Assembly: GCA_026770585.1 (NCBI GenBank)
Contig: MU646367.1
Coordinates: 80,086-101,308 of the forward strand
Length of the DNA stretch: 21,223 nucleotides
Reading direction: 5' to 3'
Source: Baffinella frigidus
Taxonomy: Eukaryota; Cryptophyceae; Cryptomonadales; Baffinellaceae
The notes beneath the pieces were generated by a model. The model was given only the letters and a program-made list of their open reading frames with translations. It was not told the origin of the DNA and searched no databases. Positions 18,101 to 21,223 of this stretch are shown here, piece after piece (position 1 is the stretch's first letter; each line of letters starts with the position of its first letter). Position numbers and translations under genes: made by a program.

Positions 18101-20876
18101 CGTTCCCCCCAGGGTCCACGAGCCCCACCTGAGGCTGGTGCAAGATGACTCGCCCGGGCGCGAAGCCGTCCGGCTGGAGCAGCACGCGCAGCCCCGCGAC
18201 GATGCTGCCGGGGACGAGCGTGAGCGTGCGCGCTGACTCCACGGGCGCGAGCGACTGCGCCGTGAAGAGGATCGAGTAGAAGTTGTTCTGGAGGTTGATC
18301 TGGAGGTCTGTGAAGAGCGCCACCCCCCGGAACTCCCCCACCTGTTGGAGGGATGGATCGTCATGTTTGAGAACACGGTGCACTAGGTGGTGGCCACAGG
18401 GGTACATCTCAGGAGTGCGGCCGCCGAGTTCCAGCAAAGGCCACACAGGACACCAGCCAGTGCGGTGGCACACCTGTGACACCGCATTGTCCTAGGTGTG
18501 ACACCGCACTGTCCTGGGTGTGGCGCTCCGGACCCGGGCGAGCCAGCCCACATACCTACCTGGCCCATGTTCGCTCCTGCCCACACGGCTCCGGGAGGAC
18601 TGAAGAGACAGGGGCGAGGAGGAGGAGGATGACCTGCTCGACCTTGGCGGTGATGGTGCCCTGGAGGCACTGCGAAGCCAGCCACGGGAGGAACGTGCAG
18701 TCCACCACCACCCCCCCCGCGAGCAGCGTGGCTGTCACGAAGATGTCCCCACCGAAGACCTTATTGGCGAAGGTATCGAGGACAACGACGCGCGGCTGCA
18801 TCCCGAGCGGCATTCCCGGCGTGGCTTCCCCCGGGAGCGCGCCTGTGAGGATGCCCAGCTTCACCGGGGAGAGGGGGAGGACGTTGAAGGGTTTCGAGTA
18901 GCCAGTGATGCGCCCGACCGCGCGGAACTCGAGCTGCATGCAGTCGGCGGCGAGGTTCACCCATAGGCCCGAGAATGACGTTTTGCCGTTGATGAGGGAG
19001 AGGGAGCGCCCCGTGCCTTTGAGGGCCGTGGAGGATTGCTGGAAGATCTGGGCAGTCACGATCGTGTCCGAGTCCTCCTCGATCACGTTGCCTGCCACCA
19101 ATCGCCGGGAATCAGCCACCTGCTGACTAGACTGCAGCCTAGAGGGCCCCTCGACTACGTCCCTCCATCGTGCACGATCCACACAGATTCTTTCACCGCA
19201 CGCTTTGACGACTCAGGGTTGGGCAGGGATGGGGCAGGGAGGGGGAGGGGGGTGACCGCCAAGATCGGTCATGGCAATCTTGGGTTGGACCACGAAGAGC
19301 ACTCCCGGCACCACTCCTGCCGGCTCCTGCGTCACCACCACCTCATGCTTCTTCCCCTTCTCGATGTTGAACGGGAGCGAGAGCACGGACGCGATGGCAC
19401 TGCCGGGAGGCGGGACCAGCGAGATGATGAAGCACCGCCCCGGCGCGTCGATCCGAAGGTTTGTAAAGCGCGTCACCCCCGCGACGGTCGCCACTTTCAG
19501 CGTGCCTGCCACAGGGATGGGCGCGCCGGGGTTCGGTCGGAAGTCGATCTCCGGCGGGAGGACCACGGCTCTGATGAGAACGCCGAACGCCGAGTCCACG
19601 TGCCGCCCCGCCACGTCCTCCACGGCCACCCAGGGCTGCACGCGCGCCACGGCCCCGGGCACGAAGCTCTTGGGCTCCTGCACCAGCATGAGGCGCGTGC
19701 CGGAGGAGGAGACGGCGACGCCGGTGATGGCTGTGGAGATCAGCGCGGACGTGAAGCGCACGATGTACCCTGACCCGGTCGTTGAGATCGTGAACCCCGC
19801 GAAGGACGCCACCCCTGCTACGGCATCCTGCTCCAGCCACGCGAGTGTTTTGCTCTCGCCCCCGCCGGGCAGCTCCTGCGTGACAGAGGCGTTGACCGTG
19901 TCGTTGAAGGCCGCGACGACGTTGCCTCCTCTGTCGATGGCTGCCACGACAGGCTGCGAGGTGCACGCGCGTCCTGCCGAGACTCCCCCGCGCACTTCCG
20001 CGAAGCACCCGGCAGGCCGCACCAGCACGTCGAAGCCCACGATGCTCCCCACCTGCGTGGAGGGGTGGAGGCGTGGCTGTCAGGTGGGCTTGGCACGCGA
20101 TGCAGGGTTGGTGTGCGATGCTTGGCGCTGTGGTCCTGCAACGCGTGCATGGCCTTCCTGGGCGCTGTGCTTTACATCCGGCAGCCAGTCGCTACATAGA
20201 CCTACGCGATACCGCGGGCTTGAACACGCCACCGCGAGTGAACCACCCCCAGGGGAGAGAACACGGGAGGGGGGGGGGGGGCTTGCGCTGTTGCGAGTGC
20301 ACGCCGGGAGGCACGATAGGCCCTCTTCGGGAGAGAGAGGGGAGGAGGAGAAGGCGGGAAGGAGGACCTTGAGCTGGACGGGGCGCGACGAGACAGGCAG
20401 GAGAGGCGGCGTCGAGGTGAAGGTCAGGGTCCACACGAGAGATGCGTTGTCCAGCCGCAGCCCCTGGAACCACGCCACGCCGTACCGCACCTGCGCCGAG
20501 CCGCTCTCGTCTCAAGGCTCATACACGTTTGGACCACCCAGATCTAGGCTGGAGAGTAATACAGCAGAAGGAAGAAAAGATGAAGAAGCAGATGAAGAAG
20601 AAGAAGAAGAAGAGAGGAGTGACGCACCTGCACCCACGAAGGCTGCCCCGCAAAGTGCATCGGCGCCTCCCCGATGTCCCGCCGTACCACCCCCCCGTCG
20701 CCCGTCACTTCTTCCCCGACCAGGCTCGCCGTGACCATCGTGGCGAGATCGCTGAGCACGGTGTTGCCGCCGACGTCCTGGACGGCGACGGCAGGCTGGA
20801 TCGGGAACGGCAGTCCGGGCGCCTCTTCGCCCAGGTCTTGCACGATCGCTAGTTTGCCTGCCGGTCCTAGGTGCAC
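11739..20876 (-). CDS. Giant multi-repeat Ig-like protein (eight exons, 5' end outside window)
   Basis: Coding order (descending): 20876-20628, 20490-20368, 20052-19257, 19091-18643, 18341-17649, 16902-14310, 13949-12533 and 12186-11739 (TGA), giving about 2255 aa. Seventeen tandem repeats of roughly 100-130 aa are seen. Each has QP.v.v.D.gGN.v early and GVA.FTDL.I later, often followed by Y.L.F.S. Known: this pattern is typical of Ig-like beta-sandwich repeats in large bacterial surface and adhesin proteins. Many N-x-S/T sequons and Cys-rich inserts suggest a secreted or surface protein. The signal peptide would lie outside the window, and no membrane span is visible. Inferred role: cell-surface or matrix protein. 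The donor of the fifth exon is uncertain; the other joins restore repeat continuity. Confidence 0.78.
12187..12532 (-). other. Ig-like repeat gene, intron 7
   Basis: 346 bp, GTACTG...TGGCAG. It holds a (CT)10 tract on + at 12266-12285 and a 59-bp segment (12467-12525) shared with the first visible intron. GGTAC occurs at both junctions. Confidence 0.7.
12467..12525 (-). repeat. Shared intronic segment, copy 1
   Basis: 59 bp that match 20514-20572 at about 47 positions without gaps. It starts seven bases after the donor of its intron and lies in the same orientation to transcription as the other copy. It may be an intron-borne mobile sequence or a conserved splicing element. Confidence 0.65.
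12533..13949 (-). CDS. Ig-like repeat gene, seventh visible exon
   Basis: 1417 nt with four repeats. The acceptor CGGCGCAG yields TFTST-G-LRSATSASFDV, a classic end for this repeat class. One repeat has a six-cysteine loop (CDAFQCLNQC and CPTC). It ends in phase 2 at CAACG before the donor GTACTG. Confidence 0.78.
13950..14309 (-). other. Ig-like repeat gene, intron 6
   Basis: 360 bp, GTCCCG...CGCAG, phase 1. It is pyrimidine-rich in the sense orientation near the donor and has no heptamer array. Frames through it are partly open but show none of the repeat motifs. Confidence 0.7.
14310..16902 (-). CDS. Ig-like repeat gene, sixth visible exon (largest)
   Basis: 2593 nt, about 864 codons, with five repeat motifs (QPILTVLDQYGNLV, QPTVRLEDQGENLI, QPTLEIVDSGGRRA, QPGLVVSDAGGNRV, QPRIDLLDVYGNRV). 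The second repeat carries an insert of about 170 residues with ten cysteines and several sequons. The exon ends TFTST in phase 1 at the donor GTCCCG. The open frame runs on into the intron until 13996, but without repeat-like sequence. Confidence 0.8.
16903..17648 (-). repeat. Intron 5: telomere-like plus TTTTGGG arrays
   Basis: About 746 bp. On + it contains a TTTAGGG array at about 16912-17170, a non-repetitive centre (17171-17335) and a very regular TTTTGGG array at about 17338-17620. On the sense strand these read CCCTAAA and CCCAAAA. The CCCTAAA array ends directly at the acceptor TTACCCAG. Confidence 0.85.
17649..18341 (-). CDS. Ig-like repeat gene, fifth visible exon (3' end uncertain)
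   Basis: About 231 codons from VGEFRGVALFTDL. It contains QPQVGLVDPGGNVV and a divergent repeat start (RLVVRALDALGREV). The donor given, GTTCCG at 17648, is the phase 0 choice. It leaves about seven extra residues before the next exon (VRVALAGDA). A GT at 17677 would fit the repeat spacing better but breaks the frame with the acceptor at 16903. Confidence 0.6.
18342..18642 (-). other. Ig-like repeat gene, intron 4
   Basis: 301 bp, GTCGAG...CCAACAG. It contains a 22-bp direct tandem repeat (18475-18496 and 18497-18518, unit TGTGACACCGCAYTGTCCYR) that is also part of an inverted repeat with 18441-18475. Confidence 0.7.
18441..18523. repeat. Compound inverted and tandem repeat inside an intron
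   Basis: Bases 18458-18475 pair with 18494-18511 at 17 of 18 positions, and flanking bases extend the match imperfectly to 18441 and 18523. The direct 22-bp duplication lies in the right half. A stable stem is expected in the transcript. Confidence 0.7.
18643..19091 (-). CDS. Ig-like repeat gene, fourth visible exon
   Basis: 449 nt. The acceptor GGTGGCAG at 19092 gives GG/NVIEEDSDT, restoring the GGN.V motif across the phase 1 intron. A nearby acceptor 18 bases upstream (TCAGCAG) would add residues and spoil the motif. It contains QPRVVVLDTFANKV and ends LQGTITAK at the donor GTCGAG. Confidence 0.72.
19092..19256 (-). other. Ig-like repeat gene, intron 3
   Basis: 165 bp, GTCACC...GGTGGCAG, phase 1. 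It is C-rich just after the donor and has no repeat array. Confidence 0.65.
19257..20052 (-). CDS. Ig-like repeat gene, third visible exon
   Basis: 796 nt. It carries two full repeats (QPVVAAIDRGGNVV and QPWVAVEDVAGRHV) and the start of a third (QPKIAMTDLG). It ends in phase 1 inside the GGN motif. Reading through instead gives a proline run and a stop. Confidence 0.75.
20053..20367 (-). other. Ig-like repeat gene, intron 2
   Basis: 315 bp, GTCCTC...CCACGCAG. It includes a G13-14 run near 20268-20281 on + and purine-rich sequence on + near 20330-20365. No heptamer array is seen. Confidence 0.6.
20368..20490 (-). CDS. Ig-like repeat gene, second visible exon
   Basis: 41 codons, from VRYGVAWFQGLRL to VSSRPVQLK, which supply the GVA.F..L.L half of the first repeat. 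The donor GTCCTC is weak but fits phase 0 and the start of the next repeat (VGSIVGFDV). Confidence 0.65.
20491..20627 (-). other. Ig-like repeat gene, intron 1
   Basis: 137 bp, GTGCGT...GGCGCAG. In the sense strand it starts with a CTT-rich microsatellite, followed by the second copy of the shared 59-bp segment (20514-20572). Confidence 0.7.
20514..20572 (-). repeat. Shared intronic segment, copy 2
   Basis: This is the partner of 12467-12525, about 80% identical over 59 bp. It lies in the same transcriptional orientation, about 55 bases inside its intron. Confidence 0.65.
20628..20876 (-). CDS. Ig-like repeat gene, first visible exon
   Basis: 83 codons from GTG after the acceptor CTAAATCAG, in phase 0. 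It starts inside a repeat boundary (VHLGPAGKLAIVQ) and carries the QPAVAVQDVGGNTV motif. It ends PSWVQ at the donor GTGCGT. The 8-base string CAGGTGCG spans both its donor and the next acceptor. Confidence 0.75.
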
Positions 20877-21223
20877 CTGATTTAGGGTTTAGGGTTCAGG
20901 ATTTTAGGGCTTAGGAAGCGCACCCAGCTTGACGATGTGCTCCGCCAACGCCCACCACCGCGCTCCGAGCTCACTCACTCTTCCCACCCTGGCAGGCACC
21001 CTACAGCGTGTGTTGCTTCCCTTCAGTGCCTGCGGACCGCGGGCTTCTGCCCTCAAGTCTCGCCTTTCCCTGAGACGGAGCTTCCGGTCTCCAGCTGGAA
21101 ACGGTGGAATACTAGAGGTGACACTGGCTGTTAAGGTTTAGGATTTAGGGTTTGAGGTTTAGAGTTGGAGGTTTAGGGTTTAGGGTTTAGGGTTTAGGGT
21201 TTAGGGTTTAGGGTTTAGGGTTT
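20877..21223 (-). repeat. 5'-most visible intron with telomere-like arrays
   Basis: The acceptor at 20877 (CTAAATCAG) ends a short CCCTAAA-type tract (20881-20918 on +: TTTAGGG). A non-repetitive stretch follows, then a regular TTTAGGG array from about 21133 to the window edge. The middle part (20919-21132) has one open - strand frame but no Ig-like motif, so I treat it as intron. The donor lies outside the window. Confidence 0.6.

Noticed and set aside
18556-19182. Start of the fourth - strand exon at the upstream acceptor (VADSRRLVAG)
   Set aside because: Using the acceptor at 19092 rebuilds the conserved GGN.V motif in correct phase. The earlier site would insert about ten foreign residues.
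20919-21132. Possible further - strand exon between two telomere-like tracts
   Set aside because: One frame is open, but the peptide is Arg-rich and has none of the repeat motifs expected before VHLGPAGKLAIVQ.
1-21223. tRNA, rRNA, CRISPR arrays and transposase genes
   Set aside because: I looked for tRNA B-box-like sequence, regularly spaced identical repeats and transposase or reverse-transcriptase motifs, and saw none I could support by eye.

Overview
This window is nuclear DNA from a eukaryote, most likely a protist or alga. It has spliceosomal GT-AG introns, metazoan-like FN3, SAM and PH domains, and abundant heptamer repeats of the TTTAGGG/CCCTAAA telomere type, which is the type of plants, many algae and several protist lineages. 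The coding exons are strongly GC-rich, while the 1.3-5.9 kb intergenic stretch is richer in A+T and full of repeats. I cannot name the species. No tRNA, rRNA, CRISPR array or complete transposase gene was seen.

Layout. Bases 1-188 hold what looks like the last exon of a + strand gene, ending with the C-terminal helix of a PH domain. Bases 189-6118 are a long gene-free accessory region. It holds microsatellites, a hairpin, a 166-bp MITE-like element with terminal inverted repeats and an inverted partial copy elsewhere, a telomere-like tract, a large foldback, two families of dispersed repeats (A and B), a minisatellite, and a 33-bp poly-C run. Bases 6119-11129 hold a complete five-exon + strand gene encoding about 1140 aa: eight FN3 domains with one SAM domain between FN3-7 and FN3-8 and a second SAM at the C-terminus. 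Bases 11130-11738 are the gap between convergent genes, with CT/CG microsatellites. Bases 11739-20876 hold eight exons of a large - strand gene whose 5' end lies beyond the window. It encodes at least about 2255 aa and 17 tandem Ig-like (bacterial adhesin type) repeats. Its 5'-most visible intron runs to the right edge.

The ORFs as read directly are broken by introns. Joining them at GT...AG sites restores domain continuity at every junction except one, whose donor is uncertain.

The most striking pattern is in the introns. Four of the introns seen are built partly or almost wholly from telomere-like heptamers (CCCTAAA, CCCTCAA, CCCTCGA, CCCTAGA, CCCAAAA). In both genes, which lie on opposite strands, the C-rich strand is always the sense strand, and the arrays run up to the 3' splice site. 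Most exons begin with GT directly after the acceptor AG, so several introns are flanked by AGGT-like direct repeats. Together this suggests intron gain from, or colonisation of introns by, telomere-type sequence.
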